The notes beneath the pieces were generated by a model. It was not told the origin of the DNA and did not search any database. It saw only the letters and a list, made by a program, of their open reading frames with translations. Positions 26,711-36,511 of a stretch of DNA of 64,000 nucleotides are shown here, piece by piece (position 1 is the first letter of the stretch; the number at the start of each line of letters is the position of its first letter). The stretch spans positions 69,501 to 133,500 of the forward strand of contig NZ_JAMFTH010000003.1 in the NCBI RefSeq assembly GCF_024195295.1, read 5' to 3'. Position numbers and translations under genes: made by a program. Source of the DNA: Gilvimarinus xylanilyticus (GTDB lineage Bacteria > Pseudomonadota > Gammaproteobacteria > Pseudomonadales > Cellvibrionaceae).

Positions 26711-28585
26711 TTAGTCCTGCCAAAGACGATTCAGCAGATTCCACTTGCGCTGGTTAAAGCCTTCCCAGGTTCCCCAACCAGATTCATTGGATACCGGATC
26801 ATAGGCATGGTTGTACAAGCCACCTGTATCTCCAGATTCCGGGTTAGTCGACCAGTAGCAGGCCTGAATATCCTTTTCGATCATATAATCAACCAGAGTG
26901 TTTTGCCACTGCTCGTCGACATTGGTCTGAATGTGGTCCCAGCGCTCGCGATCGCGCACCGGCGCCCCTGTGGGCCAATCCAAGAAGCCACCGAACTCGC
27001 CGATTACCATGGCATAGCCCTGCTCGCGCAGATAGCCAAAGTGTTCATCCCACCCGGGAGTAATGCGGTTGGGATCAATCACAATATTACAATCGGCATC
27101 GCCGGCTTCATCCCCTTCCAGACCATCACACTCGGGCTCGGCCGGATCCATAAACTGCGGCTGAACATAAACCGAAGGACCATAGGTATGGGGCGACAGA
27201 ATCAAACGCTCTTTGGGGATATTGAGCGGATCATCGGCCAAGGGATAAAAGTTTTCCCCCCAGTTGGGGTTGGTATCTTCGCTACCGTGGGGCACATCGG
27301 TACCGTCGCTGGTGCCCGCGGCAATACCTTCGACCATCACCAGAACATCCTGGTTAACCTCGTTAATCGCCTGATACGCGTTTTCCGCCAGGGTGCTCCA
27401 CTCACTCCAGGTGTAATCCCAGGGTTCGTTAAAGATATCGATAGCCATGATGTTATCTACGCCCAGCTGCTCGGAGAAGCCGGCAATTTCCTGCAGATCC
27501 TCTAACCAAAGCTGCTCGTTGTACTCGTGAACCACGACCCCGTCATCGTCCACTACGCCACACGAATAACCTTCACGGGTAAACTCGTAGTGCTCACGAT
27601 CTCTATCGGCGTAGGGTGGCGTGGCATCCAGACGACCGGCGCGCCAGCCCACATAGTTAGAGCAGGAGTGGATATCAATAATTACTTGAATGTCGTTTTG
27701 ATCGGCTTGAACAATAAAGTCTTCTAAAGCCTGGCGAGCATTATCCTGGCGCACAGAAGGCGCGTTTTTCAGAACACCGCCCTGGCGAATATCACCGCGA
27801 CCCTGCGGATCGTTGGGGTCCAGTGTTTGCGGTGCAATAGGCAGGCGGATGGTGTTAATACCCTGCGCCGTAATCTCATCCATGGTTTGCTGAATATCTC
27901 GTCCACTCTCAACCCACCACATGTTACCGACATACAATTCCATCGGTGCACCATCGGCATTGTTTTCTGCATCTGGTGGCTCGTGCTGACCTTCTAAACC
28001 AAACCAGGAAGAACACTTAACCGGAAACAGTTCACCATTCTTAGTAATGTTACCGGTATCGTCTACACGGAAGGTTCCATCAGTGGGCGTGTCGCTGGAT
28101 GAGCTGGACGACGAGCTACTGGAGGAGGATGAGCTGCTTGAGGAAGAACTGCTGGATGACGAGGTGCTTGAGGAGCTGGAAGAACTGGACGACGAAGTTC
28201 CATCGCCGCACACATCACCGCTAACCGTGGGGACCTCAGCCGATGAACCGTTGGTATTCCCTTGAAAACCAAAGCTAACCGATTGCCCTGGGTTGATGGT
28301 TTCGTTCCAACTTAAATTAGAGGCACTGTATGATCCAGTGCCACTCACATTAGCGTTCCAGGTATTAACTAGCGTGTTATTTTCATATTGCCAGTTAACA
28401 TTCCAACCCTGAATGGGCTCACTTCCGTTGTTGGTAATGTTAATGGTCCCGGTAAAACCCGAGCCCCAATCACTGTTCACTGTGTAACTACAGCTGGCAC
28501 TTTGCGCCGTAGCGCCTTGGGCCACTGCCGCAATGGCCAGCCCCAGAATGGCAGCAGAGCTAATACGTCTTCTTGCTTTGTACAT
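26711..28585 (-). CDS. Secreted GH5 cellulase with CBM2 and poly-serine linker
   Basis: An endo-beta-1,4-glucanase of 624 residues for extracellular cellulose breakdown. The ATG at 28585 has GGAG 9 nt upstream; a start at 28600 is less likely. A signal peptide (about 1-27) is followed by a CBM2 (about 28-130) with its N- and C-terminal cysteines and the binding-face tryptophans (GWNVNWQYENN, SNLSWNETINPGQ). A linker of roughly 40 almost pure serines (about 131-173) leads to the GH5 barrel. The acid/base glutamate is in DIFNEPWDYT and the nucleophile in MVIGEFGGF. Serine linkers of this kind are typical of Cellvibrio, Saccharophagus and Teredinibacter enzymes. Confidence 0.94.
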   Translation of the reverse strand: MYKARRRISSAAILGLAIAAVAQGATAQSASCSYTVNSDWGSGFTGTINITNNGSEPIQGWNVNWQYENNTLVNTWNANVSGTGSYSASNLSWNETINPGQSVSFGFQGNTNGSSAEVPTVSGDVCGDGTSSSSSSSSSSTSSSSSSSSSSSSSSSSSSSSSSSDTPTDGTFRVDDTGNITKNGELFPVKCSSWFGLEGQHEPPDAENNADGAPMELYVGNMWWVESGRDIQQTMDEITAQGINTIRLPIAPQTLDPNDPQGRGDIRQGGVLKNAPSVRQDNARQALEDFIVQADQNDIQVIIDIHSCSNYVGWRAGRLDATPPYADRDREHYEFTREGYSCGVVDDDGVVVHEYNEQLWLEDLQEIAGFSEQLGVDNIMAIDIFNEPWDYTWSEWSTLAENAYQAINEVNQDVLVMVEGIAAGTSDGTDVPHGSEDTNPNWGENFYPLADDPLNIPKERLILSPHTYGPSVYVQPQFMDPAEPECDGLEGDEAGDADCNIVIDPNRITPGWDEHFGYLREQGYAMVIGEFGGFLDWPTGAPVRDRERWDHIQTNVDEQWQNTLVDYMIEKDIQACYWSTNPESGDTGGLYNHAYDPVSNESGWGTWEGFNQRKWNLLNRLWQD

Positions 28586-28858
28586 ATCGTTACTCTCCAT
28601 AGCATGGCATCACAGCAAAACGAGAAAGCTCAAAAATCAAATGAGATTAAACAAAAATATTTACCGTGATCGCACGAGAAGTTTATTAAATTTATGTTCG
28701 CTTTAATGAATTAAAATAAAATCAATTCAATGCGAGCAGGCAGTATAGCCAAGTGATTAAGTATAAAAACAATTTCACGCGCCTCACTATGAGATAACAA
28801 TCACAGAAAATGACCGCATTTTTCTCATAAATCCACATAGTAATTTTTTGCGTCAGAC

Positions 28859-28870
28859 GTTATCGATAAC
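28859..28870. promoter_or_regulatory. LacI-type operator-like palindrome 1
   Basis: GTTATCGATAAC is a perfect 12-bp palindrome with a central CG, as bound by LacI/GalR-family repressors. It lies 274 bp upstream of the cellulase start. Confidence 0.45.
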
Positions 28871-28915
28871 AACTTTTTCGATAAGAAAAATAATTTATAG
28901 CGAATATCTTTCAGC

Positions 28916-28930
28916 TTTATCGTTAACAAA
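28916..28930. promoter_or_regulatory. LacI-type operator-like palindrome 2 (degenerate)
   Basis: TTTATCGTTAACAAA is a one-mismatch relative of GTTATCGATAAC. It lies about 50 bp from each of the other two palindromes. Confidence 0.35.
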
Positions 28931-28968
28931 AACTGCAAAGTTATTCAGGAATTTCACTCTACAAAAAT

Positions 28969-28981
28969 GGTATCGATAACA
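28969..28981. promoter_or_regulatory. LacI-type operator-like palindrome 3
   Basis: GGTATCGATAACA shares the TATCGATAAC core with the first palindrome, 110 bp away. Two such operators about eleven helical turns apart would suit DNA looping by a tetrameric repressor. Confidence 0.45.
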
Positions 28982-29224
28982 GACAGAGTGAAGATTCACT
29001 CAGCGAGCTTCATCGGGAAATAACAAAAAGCAACTTATAAAACAAGCAGCTCTATGGAACCGATAATTCAACCAAGAGGACATTTTTAAGAAGGGAATAA
29101 GGTTACGAATTCCGCTTGCTTCGCCATAAAAACAAGCGGAATTTAAAGCAATTTAAATCAGGACTATTATTCCTGAAAAGAGCCACAGAAAATTTTTCTT
29201 TACCAACAGTTTGCTAAGGAGCCT

Positions 29225-30550
29225 CTATTTCTTTAGCCGAACATAAAAAGGAAAGTTGGCGTTACCCACTTTGCCCTTGCCGTCGTATACATAGGCAAAC
29301 ATTCGGTATTCACCTTCGGCGTTCGGCGCGCGAATAATCAATTGCCCTTCAGGCTTTTTAAGAACATCCATGGCAATGGCGTCCGGGCGTATTTCATGGG
29401 CGCCGCCCTGGCTGCGCTGTGCAACTTCCTGCAGCATTTCCCATTGGTACTCCAGCGGGTCGCCATCCGGGTCGCTTACATCCAGGGTAAAAGTCATCGT
29501 TTGCCCCGGCTCTACGATCACACTTTGGGCTGGACGCTGATTGTTGAGGTAAAGCGACTTAACCAGGGGCGCGCGATTATCGGGGTAGGTCCCGGTCCAA
29601 TAGTGCGCCAGCTCATCCACACGGGCGTTGGCGCTGCCATCGGGGTTAAACATGCCATACCAGGTGGGGGTTCGCTCTTGTTTCTGCCCCCACAAAAAGG
29701 CGTAGCCGCCGATGACTTTGCCGGTGGGGTTGCCATCAAACGCGCTTTGCATTCGCCGGGCAAAACTTTGCGCTTTAACCCCGCTGGGCTCCTCTATCTC
29801 GCGGCCCCATTCGGTCGTGGGTCGCTCCCAGTGTCCGATAGCGCCGTACTCGGTCACCATAAATGGTTTATCCACCTCCAGCTGCTGGATAATATGGGGC
29901 AGGTTCGCTACATCGGCGTAAAGCTGTACCGAAATAAAGTCGACTTCGGGGGTGTATTGCAGGGCGGTATCAATCTGCGCCTTGGAAGCACCGGCAAAAC
30001 TGTAAGTTACCGGGTGGTTGGGATCTTCCCGATGGACATACTCAATCATCTCGTTAATAGCCTGATACACCTTAGGGTTTACCGCCTTGGTGGAGCCATC
30101 TTCATCGAACAGCAAGTTGGGCTCATTGGCGACCACCCAGGCAAGTAGATTGGGGTGATCTTTGTAGCGCTGCACCACCGCTTTAAAACGCTCGAACTGA
30201 GCGGCTACCGCCTCCTCGTCGTTGTAATCAAAGCCATGGAGTTCTTTTTGGGTATCGAAACCCAGGGCCACCATAATATCCAACTCGGCGGCGCGGGCGA
30301 GAATCTTATCGGCATTGTTGGTGCTCCAGGTGCGAATACTGTTGCCGCCAATCTGCGTCAGTAATGGCAGGAGATCCAAATTCGCCCCTCCAAACCCTAC
30401 TCCCTTAACGCTGTAGTGCTCACCATCGACTAGCAGCTGGTAGACACCATCGGTTTTTACAATATCGACATCTTTAGGGCCGTTAGCGGCGGCAAAGCTT
30501 GAGGAAGACACGGCGCACAAAAGTGCCAAGGCGGCAGGCTTTAACTTCAT
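29225..30550 (-). CDS. Secreted clan GH-A glycoside hydrolase (GH2/GH5-like)
   Basis: A 441-residue secreted enzyme with a signal peptide (about 1-22, ending SSFAAA). The ATG at 30550 has a strong GAGGTAA site; the open frame to 30709 is not signal-like. The TIM barrel (about 45-320) begins with VKGVGFGGANLDLLP and GGNSIRTWSTNNAD. The acid/base glutamate is in VVANEPNLLF and the nucleophile in MVTEYGAIGHW. A C-terminal Ig/PKD-like domain (about 345-441) contains LDVSDPDGDPLEYQWEM. The exact family is unclear; fungal-type beta-1,3-glucanosyltransferases and GH2 barrels share these features. It probably acts on beta-glucans alongside the cellulase. Confidence 0.82.
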   Translation of the reverse strand: MKLKPAALALLCAVSSSSFAAANGPKDVDIVKTDGVYQLLVDGEHYSVKGVGFGGANLDLLPLLTQIGGNSIRTWSTNNADKILARAAELDIMVALGFDTQKELHGFDYNDEEAVAAQFERFKAVVQRYKDHPNLLAWVVANEPNLLFDEDGSTKAVNPKVYQAINEMIEYVHREDPNHPVTYSFAGASKAQIDTALQYTPEVDFISVQLYADVANLPHIIQQLEVDKPFMVTEYGAIGHWERPTTEWGREIEEPSGVKAQSFARRMQSAFDGNPTGKVIGGYAFLWGQKQERTPTWYGMFNPDGSANARVDELAHYWTGTYPDNRAPLVKSLYLNNQRPAQSVIVEPGQTMTFTLDVSDPDGDPLEYQWEMLQEVAQRSQGGAHEIRPDAIAMDVLKKPEGQLIIRAPNAEGEYRMFAYVYDGKGKVGNANFPFYVRLKK

Positions 30551-30700
30551 AGGGATTACCTCTTTATTTTGGGCAATGAAACCAAGTTCCGCACCCAAAA
30601 TCAGCCCACATCCGACAAATAGCGAAAGTGGGACTCCCGTTGAAAAGTGAGACCTGATCATGGTGCCGGGTAGCGCCAGCCTTTGCCACCAGGCACAAAA

Positions 30701-30729
30701 AAGCCCCACAGGCGGTGCCAGCGGGGCTT
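30701..30729 (-). terminator. Terminator of typA
   Basis: AAGCCCC/GGGGCTT closes a larger partly paired loop, and on the minus strand is followed by a T-run (from AAAAAA at 30697-30702). It lies about 40 nt after the typA stop. Confidence 0.75.
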
Positions 30730-30770
30730 CGGGATTCCGTCAACCGTTTTCCGGTTGCCGTTAACCGGCC

Positions 30771-32594
30771 TTACTTCTTAGCGCGTTTACGCTCGTTTTC
30801 GGTCAGCAGTTTTTTACGCAGACGAATAGATTCCGGAGTCACCTCCACCAGCTCGTCGTCTTCGATAAATTCCAGCGCCTGCTCCAGGGTGTGCTGAATG
30901 GGCGGTGTCAGAGTAAGGGCCTCATCGGTACCGGCGGCGCGCACGTTGGTCAACTGTTTGGCTTTGGTGGGATTAACCGCCAGGTCGTTATCGCGCGAAT
31001 GGATGCCGATAATTTGACCTTCGTAGATATCTTCGCCATGGCCCAAAAACAGACGACCGCGATCCTGCAGATTAAACAGGGCGTAGGCCAGGGTTTTGCC
31101 CTTCACCATAGACACCAGCACACCATTGTGGCGGCTGATTACCTCGCCGGCCTTAACCGGGCCATAGTGATCAAAGATACTGGTCATAATGCCCGAACCG
31201 GAGGTCATGGTCAGGAACTGACCACGGAAGCCGATCAAGCCGCGCGAGGGAATCAAAAACTCCAATTTCACGCGACCTTTGCCGTCGGGCTCCATATTGG
31301 TCATTTCGCCGCGACGCAGGCCCAGCTCTTCCATCACGCTGCCCTGGTGCTGGTCTTCCACATCGATAACCACCTGCTCATAGGGCTCGTGGATCTCGCC
31401 GTCTACTTCACGCTGAATAACCTCGGGGCGGGATACGCCCAGCTCGAAGCCCTCGCGACGCATATTTTCAATCAAAACCGACAAGTGCAGCTCACCGCGC
31501 CCGGAGACCACAAACTTGTCGGGGCTGTCACCCTGCTGTACGCGCAGCGCCACATTGTGAATCAGCTCCTGATCCAGACGCTCGCGAATATTGCGGCTGG
31601 TGACATACTTACCCTCTTTACCGGCAAAAGGCGAGTCGTTGACCTGGAAGGTCATGCTCACGGTGGGCTCGTCTACCGTCAGCAACGGCAGCGCTTCAAT
31701 GGTGTCGGGTGCACACAGGGTGTCGGAGATATCCAGACCATCGATACCGGTAATACACACGATATCACCGGCGGTAGCCAGATCCGTATCCACCCGCTCC
31801 AGGCCGTGATAACCCATCACTTGCAACACCTTAGCCTTCTTGGTGTCGCCTTCGCGCTTGGCCACCACCACCTGCTGATTGGGCGACAGACGACCGCGCT
31901 TAATGCGACCAATACCAATAACGCCCACATAGCTGTTGTAATCCAGCGCTGAAATCTGCATCTGGAAGGGGCCGTCCATGTCCACCTCGGGGGGCTGCAC
32001 ATGCTCGGTAATCATTTGAAACAGCGGAGTCATGTCGTCGGCCAGCTCGTCGGCCTCGGGGCCGGCCACGCCATTCAAGGCTGAGGCGTAGATAATCGGG
32101 AAATCCAGCTGCTCATCGGTAGCGCCCAAACGGTCAAACAAATCGAACACCTGATCCATCACCCAATCGGGGCGAGCGCCGGGGCGGTCGACCTTGTTGA
32201 TAACCACAATGGGATTCAGGCCTTTTTCAAAAGCCTTGGCAGTAACGAAACGAGTTTGCGGCATGGGGCCGTCTACGGCGTCTACCAACAGCAGAACCGA
32301 ATCAACCATCGACAGCACACGCTCTACCTCACCGCCGAAATCGGCGTGCCCGGGGGTATCCACGATATTGATGCGGTAATCGTTCCAGCGAATGGCGGTG
32401 TTTTTCGCCAAAATGGTAATGCCGCGCTCTTTTTCCTGATCGTTGGAGTCCATGATGCGCTCGGCACCTTCGTCGCGTCGATCCAGAGTGCCGGACTGGG
32501 ACAGCAGCTTATCTACCAGGGTAGTTTTGCCGTGGTCAACGTGGGCGATAATGGCGATATTGCGCAACTTGGCGATGTCGGATTGGCTGGTCAC
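30771..32594 (-). CDS. typA: Ribosome-associated GTPase TypA/BipA
   Basis: BipA is a translational GTPase that helps 50S subunit assembly and growth under stress and cold. The 607 residues match the family. G-domain motifs are intact: G1 [11 protein letters not shown]2 RGITI, G3 [11 protein letters not shown]4 NKVDRPGA and G5 YASALNG. Domains II, III and V follow and the C-terminal BipA domain has [20 protein letters not shown]. The gene is monocistronic: about 180 nt separates it from the neighbour upstream and a hairpin terminator lies downstream. Confidence 0.98.
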   Translation of the reverse strand: MTSQSDIAKLRNIAIIAHVDHGKTTLVDKLLSQSGTLDRRDEGAERIMDSNDQEKERGITILAKNTAIRWNDYRINIVDTPGHADFGGEVERVLSMVDSVLLLVDAVDGPMPQTRFVTAKAFEKGLNPIVVINKVDRPGARPDWVMDQVFDLFDRLGATDEQLDFPIIYASALNGVAGPEADELADDMTPLFQMITEHVQPPEVDMDGPFQMQISALDYNSYVGVIGIGRIKRGRLSPNQQVVVAKREGDTKKAKVLQVMGYHGLERVDTDLATAGDIVCITGIDGLDISDTLCAPDTIEALPLLTVDEPTVSMTFQVNDSPFAGKEGKYVTSRNIRERLDQELIHNVALRVQQGDSPDKFVVSGRGELHLSVLIENMRREGFELGVSRPEVIQREVDGEIHEPYEQVVIDVEDQHQGSVMEELGLRRGEMTNMEPDGKGRVKLEFLIPSRGLIGFRGQFLTMTSGSGIMTSIFDHYGPVKAGEVISRHNGVLVSMVKGKTLAYALFNLQDRGRLFLGHGEDIYEGQIIGIHSRDNDLAVNPTKAKQLTNVRAAGTDEALTLTPPIQHTLEQALEFIEDDELVEVTPESIRLRKKLLTENERKRAKK

Positions 32595-32773
32595 TGTGAT
32601 GCTCTCAGAGGTAATGAAATGGCAGCGCTCTGACGTGCAGGCGCTGAAAAGGCGCGCATTATAGCCGCCTAGCGCCCTGCAAAACTACTTATATCGGCCA
32701 CAACCCGCTTAAAAAGTCGTCAAATCGCCGAAATTATGCCACCAACACCTCCCCCAATGAGGCCTACCAGGGC

Positions 32774-33238
32774 TTACAAACCAAAATAATTGGTGGGCTC
32801 TTCGCCGTCGGGGCCGACCTCACCCTCACTGTCACCGGCGAACTGAAAACTCTCTATCTGGCCGCTCTGGGCGTGAACATTACAGGTAATAAACAGCTCG
32901 CGAAGCGGGCCTGCGCGATCTGAATCCGGGTAAATCATGGCCTCCAGAAAAACCTTGTACTGCCCTTGGGCCTGGTCATAGCGGCTGCTAAAGGAATCCA
33001 TGTGAAGGGTTTTAATACGAGACTTAAACGCCTCACGCGTCTGCTGTTCGCAGCCGAGCTGAGCGTCGGTCATGGTGGCGTGATGGTAGGTTTTACCCAG
33101 GCGCTCGCCGACCCGCACACCAAACTCTCCCACCGGCACATCCAGCACATGCAGGGTCGCCAGCACCGACAGCGCGATAATGCCACCTGCAATCGCAATA
33201 AAGGCGATAATTTGGTTAACCGGTGTTTTTCGGGGCAT
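32774..33238 (-). CDS. Hypothetical single-pass membrane protein
   Basis: A 154-residue protein I cannot assign. One membrane helix at about 9-31 (IIAFIAIAGGIIALSVLATL) is followed by a periplasmic domain with two cysteines (LGCEQQ and FITCNV) that could form a disulfide, and an acidic tail (DSEGEVGPDGEEP). It starts 7 nt after thiI on the same strand and is probably co-transcribed, but no functional link to tRNA thiolation is evident. Confidence 0.7.
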   Translation of the reverse strand: MPRKTPVNQIIAFIAIAGGIIALSVLATLHVLDVPVGEFGVRVGERLGKTYHHATMTDAQLGCEQQTREAFKSRIKTLHMDSFSSRYDQAQGQYKVFLEAMIYPDSDRAGPLRELFITCNVHAQSGQIESFQFAGDSEGEVGPDGEEPTNYFGL

Positions 33239-33245
33239 AACAGCC

Positions 33246-34715
33246 TTACTCGGGGCGGTAAACGCCTATGTGGGTGAGCCCATCATCGGCCAAATGCGAT
33301 GCGTGCAACTGGCTCATAATGCCTTTCTCGCAATACAAGTAGTAGCGCTTTTCCGGCTCCAGCTGCGCCAGGGCATTATTGAGCGTGTAAAAAGGTATTT
33401 TTAAGACATCGGCCGCCAGCTGCAAAGGCTTTAGGGCCTCCTCGTCGGGGTGGCGAATATCGATCACGGCTGCCCCTTCGGGCAGCTCTGAGACCACCTC
33501 TACGGCGGGCACATCGTCCGGGGTCGCATCCAGATCGCGCACATCCACCACCGCTCGCTCGGCCACCGCCTGCTCCAGCACGCTAAAGTCGAACTTTTCT
33601 TCGGCGGCCACGACTTTATCCATCCGCGCCCGGGTGGTGGGCTTAACGGAAATAACGCCGCAGTACTCGGGCATGCTGGCGGCGAAGGTCTCGGTGCCGA
33701 TTTTGCGGGAGACATCGATAATCTCGCCCTTGTCCATGGTAATCAACGGACGCAACACCAGCGCATCGGTCACCCGGTCAATCACGCTTAAATTGGGCAG
33801 GGTCTGGCTGGATACCTGCGCGACACTCTCGCCGGTGACCAGGGCGGGCCATTTGAACTCTTCGGCCACCTGGCTGGCGGCGCGCATCATCATGCGCTTT
33901 AATACCACGCCCATATAGGCATTATCCACATGACGCAGGATTTCGCTGACCACCCCCTCAAAGGGTACGGTGACAAACTTGACCGGGTGCGAGGCACCGT
34001 ATTTGTGCCACAGGTAATAAGAGACCTCTTTCACCCCCAGCTCGTGCTGGCGCCCACCCAGGTTAAAAAAGCAAAAATGGGTTCGAATACCGCGCTTCAT
34101 GGTCAGGTAGGTGGAGACCGTGGAATCAAACCCACCCGAGATCAACGACAATACCGACTCCTGCGACCCCAGCGGATAGCCGCCCAGCCCCGGGTTTTGG
34201 CTGGAGACCACGAACAGGCGATCGTTTTTAATCTCCAGGCGTACGGTAACTTCGGGCTTACGCAACTCGACCCCGGCATTTTCGGTGTGCTGCGCCAAAC
34301 CTCCGCCCACATAGCGCTCCACCTCGTGCGAGGTAAACTCGTGGGTGCCGCTGCGCTTGGCACGCACGCAGAACGTCTTACCGGCCAGGCGGTCGCGCCA
34401 ACAGGCGAAAGTCGTCTCGAAAATATTGTGTAAATCCCCCAGCGGGAACTCCAATACCTTTAAATAACTGCCGATACCCGGGGTATGAGCGAGAATTTCC
34501 GCTACCCGCGCTTCGCGAACGGCCAAGTCTTCGGCCGACAGCTGATCATCGGCGGCGGTTATCTCAATTTTTTCCCAGTCGCGGTCAACCCGAATACCGG
34601 GCCCCACCTGCGACACCAGCGCACGCAGATTATCGCGCAACTGCTTGATAAAGCGCTTGCGCACCGGCGGCGATTTAATAATTATTTCGGGGAAAACCTT
34701 GACGATGAAATGCAT
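33246..34715 (-). CDS. thiI: tRNA 4-thiouridine synthase ThiI with rhodanese domain
   Basis: ThiI transfers sulfur from the cysteine desulfurase to uridine 8 of tRNA, and in some bacteria to the thiazole of thiamine. The 489 residues contain a THUMP domain (about 60-165, KTFCVRAKRSGTHEF), the PP-loop ATP motif LISGGFDSTVSTY (about 190-202) and a C-terminal rhodanese domain (about 400-489) with the active cysteine in YLYCEKGIMS. So it is the full enterobacterial type. It is divergent from glnA, sharing a 357-nt interval that carries the glnA enhancer. Confidence 0.97.
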   Translation of the reverse strand: MHFIVKVFPEIIIKSPPVRKRFIKQLRDNLRALVSQVGPGIRVDRDWEKIEITAADDQLSAEDLAVREARVAEILAHTPGIGSYLKVLEFPLGDLHNIFETTFACWRDRLAGKTFCVRAKRSGTHEFTSHEVERYVGGGLAQHTENAGVELRKPEVTVRLEIKNDRLFVVSSQNPGLGGYPLGSQESVLSLISGGFDSTVSTYLTMKRGIRTHFCFFNLGGRQHELGVKEVSYYLWHKYGASHPVKFVTVPFEGVVSEILRHVDNAYMGVVLKRMMMRAASQVAEEFKWPALVTGESVAQVSSQTLPNLSVIDRVTDALVLRPLITMDKGEIIDVSRKIGTETFAASMPEYCGVISVKPTTRARMDKVVAAEEKFDFSVLEQAVAERAVVDVRDLDATPDDVPAVEVVSELPEGAAVIDIRHPDEEALKPLQLAADVLKIPFYTLNNALAQLEPEKRYYLYCEKGIMSQLHASHLADDGLTHIGVYRPE

Positions 34716-34797
34716 GAAAGCCTACTGTAAGCGCGCGGTAAAAGCGCTACATTATAATGCATGGCCGGATTTGAGACAAAAGCGGCCAAAATGCAAC

Positions 34798-34843
34798 GAC
34801 CCATATTGGTGCGCATCACCGTGCATGCGCACCAATATGGGTC
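34798..34843. promoter_or_regulatory. NtrC enhancer of glnA: 19-bp perfect inverted repeat
   Basis: Arms at 34798-34816 and 34825-34843 are perfect reverse complements of 19 bp around an 8-bp spacer. Each arm holds one NtrC-like dyad (GCACC-AATAT-GGGTC, outer half degenerate), centred at 34805 and 34836, 31 bp apart. From the predicted sigma-54 start near 34945 they sit at -140 and -109, almost the positions of the E. coli glnAp2 enhancer sites. No T-run follows, so a terminator is unlikely. Confidence 0.75.
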
Positions 34844-34918
34844 ACGGCGAATTCACAAGTGCTGCGCTATCGATTCTCAAGGCCCCAGAGTTGCGCCTTT
34901 GGCCGCCCTGGAATCTGA

Positions 34919-34933
34919 TGGCATAGTTCTTGC
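34919..34933 (+). promoter_or_regulatory. Sigma-54 promoter of glnA
   Basis: TGGCATAGTTCTTGC matches the sigma-54 consensus (TGGCAC-N5-TTGC) at all but one position, with GG and GC at the exact spacing. Transcription should start near 34945, giving a leader of about 128 nt before glnA. Confidence 0.82.
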
Positions 34934-35072
34934 CCTAATCACGGGACGATGATTCAGTCGCCCCGTCGCATCCTTCGATGCGCGTGTGGGCGCACTGTCT
35001 GGGCGGCACAACCATCCAGACAAAAAATTCTTAACGTACGTAGCCGGTAGGCTTATTAATTGGAGGCACTCG

Positions 35073-36479
35073 ATGTCCAAGAAGACACTGGAACTGATCA
35101 AAGAACACGAAGCTCGCTGGGTAGACATGCGCTTTACCGACACTCGCGGTAAAGAGCAGCACGTTACCATTCCCGCCGCTTCTATCGAAGAAGACTTCTT
35201 TGAAGAAGGTAAAATGTTTGATGGCTCTTCCATCAACGGCTGGAAAGGCATTAACGAGTCAGACATGATTCTGATGCCCGATGATGAAACCTCTATCCTG
35301 GATCCCTTCTCGGAAGACTCCACCATCATCATTCGCTGTAACATCGTTGAGCCTACCACTATGCAAGGCTACGACCGCGACCCACGCTCTATTGGCCTGC
35401 GCGCCGAAGAATACCTGAAGTCTACCGGCCTGGGCGACACCGCACTGTTCGGCCCCGAGCCCGAATTCTTCGTGTTTGACAGTGTCCACTGGGCTGCCGA
35501 AATGGGCGGCGCCTTCTACAAAATCAAATCCGAAGAAGGCGCTTGGTCTTCTGGCGACGAGTTCGAAGACGGTAACGCGGGCCACCGCCCAACCGTTAAA
35601 GGCGGCTACTTCCCCGTTCCTCCCGTTGACTCGCTGAACGATCTGCGCGGCGCCATGTGTAACGCCATGGAAGCCATGGGTCTGGAAATTGAAGTACACC
35701 ACCACGAAGTGGCCACTGCCGGTCAGTGCGAAATCGGTGTGGGCGCCAACACCCTGGTGAAAAAAGCCGACGAAGTACAGATTTTGAAGTACTGCGTACA
35801 CAATGTAGCTCACGCCTACGGCAAAACCGCTACCTTTATGCCTAAGCCGCTGATCGGCGATAACGGCTCTGGCATGCACGTACACCAGTCTTTCTCTAAA
35901 GACGGCGTAAACCAGTTTGCCGGTGACGACTACGCTGGCCTGTCTGAAACTGCCCTGTACTACATCGGCGGTATCATCAAGCACGCCCGCTCTCTGAACG
36001 CTTTCTGTAACGCTTCTACCAACTCGTACAAGCGTCTGGTTCCAGGCTTTGAAGCGCCTGTTATGCTGGCTTACTCGGCGCGCAACCGCTCTGCGTCTAT
36101 CCGCATTCCGTTTGTGACCAGCCCGAAAGCCAAGCGTGTTGAAACTCGCTTCCCTGACCCAACTGCCAACCCATACCTGTGCTTCGCGGCACTGCTGATG
36201 GCCGGTATCGACGGTGTACAGAACAAGATTCACCCAGGTGAAGCGGCGTCTAAAGACTTGTACGATCTGCCTCCGGAAGAAGAAGCACAGATCCCAACCG
36301 TGTGCTCTAGCCTGGAGCAAGCTCTGAACGCTCTGGAAGAGGACAACGAGTACCTGCAAGCCGGTGGCGTGTTCACCAAAGACTTTATCGACTCGTACAT
36401 CGAGCTGAAAAAAGCCGACATCCAGCGTCTGCAAATGACTCCACACCCAGTAGAATTCGAACTCTACTACAGCGTGTAA
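35073..36479 (+). CDS. glnA: Glutamine synthetase type I
   Basis: GlnA makes glutamine from glutamate, ammonia and ATP, the entry point for ammonium at low concentration. The ATG at 35073 has GGAGG 8 nt upstream and gives 468 residues, the GSI length. Signatures seen include [17 protein letters not shown], the ATP region [16 protein letters not shown] (about 258-273) and the adenylylation tyrosine in [10 protein letters not shown] near 397, the GSI-beta feature targeted by GlnE. Codon use is strongly biased, as in highly expressed genes. It is driven by a sigma-54 promoter with an NtrC-type enhancer and ends at a strong terminator. Confidence 0.98.
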   Translation: MSKKTLELIKEHEARWVDMRFTDTRGKEQHVTIPAASIEEDFFEEGKMFDGSSINGWKGINESDMILMPDDETSILDPFSEDSTIIIRCNIVEPTTMQGYDRDPRSIGLRAEEYLKSTGLGDTALFGPEPEFFVFDSVHWAAEMGGAFYKIKSEEGAWSSGDEFEDGNAGHRPTVKGGYFPVPPVDSLNDLRGAMCNAMEAMGLEIEVHHHEVATAGQCEIGVGANTLVKKADEVQILKYCVHNVAHAYGKTATFMPKPLIGDNGSGMHVHQSFSKDGVNQFAGDDYAGLSETALYYIGGIIKHARSLNAFCNASTNSYKRLVPGFEAPVMLAYSARNRSASIRIPFVTSPKAKRVETRFPDPTANPYLCFAALLMAGIDGVQNKIHPGEAASKDLYDLPPEEEAQIPTVCSSLEQALNALEEDNEYLQAGGVFTKDFIDSYIELKKADIQRLQMTPHPVEFELYYSV

Positions 36480-36511
36480 GTCGCACTCGGTACCTAGCGT
36501 ACCAAGTCGCA

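Larger units (their letters stand above)
28586..29224. other. AT-rich regulatory interval with no gene
   Basis: These 640 nt lie upstream of the cellulase and downstream of the next hydrolase, both on the minus strand. No coding frame is convincing. The interval is much more AT-rich than its surroundings and carries several TATCGATAAC-like palindromes described separately. It likely holds the cellulase promoter and operators. Confidence 0.6.

Noticed and set aside
26807-27505. 232-codon open frame antisense to the GH5 cellulase
   Set aside because: It is opposite a well-defined catalytic domain and has no signal, domain or ribosome site.
28075-28205. Dense short repeats suggestive of a minisatellite or CRISPR-like array
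   Set aside because: They are mixed serine codons of the poly-Ser linker in the cellulase. Units are not constant in length and have no spacers.
30891-31952. 353-codon open frame antisense to typA
   Set aside because: It is a shadow of typA codon use. No known motif or start signal is seen, while typA is complete and conserved on the other strand.
34798-34843. Inverted repeat before glnA read as a terminator
   Set aside because: No gene ends nearby, since thiI and glnA are divergent, and no T-run follows. Position relative to the sigma-54 element fits an enhancer better.
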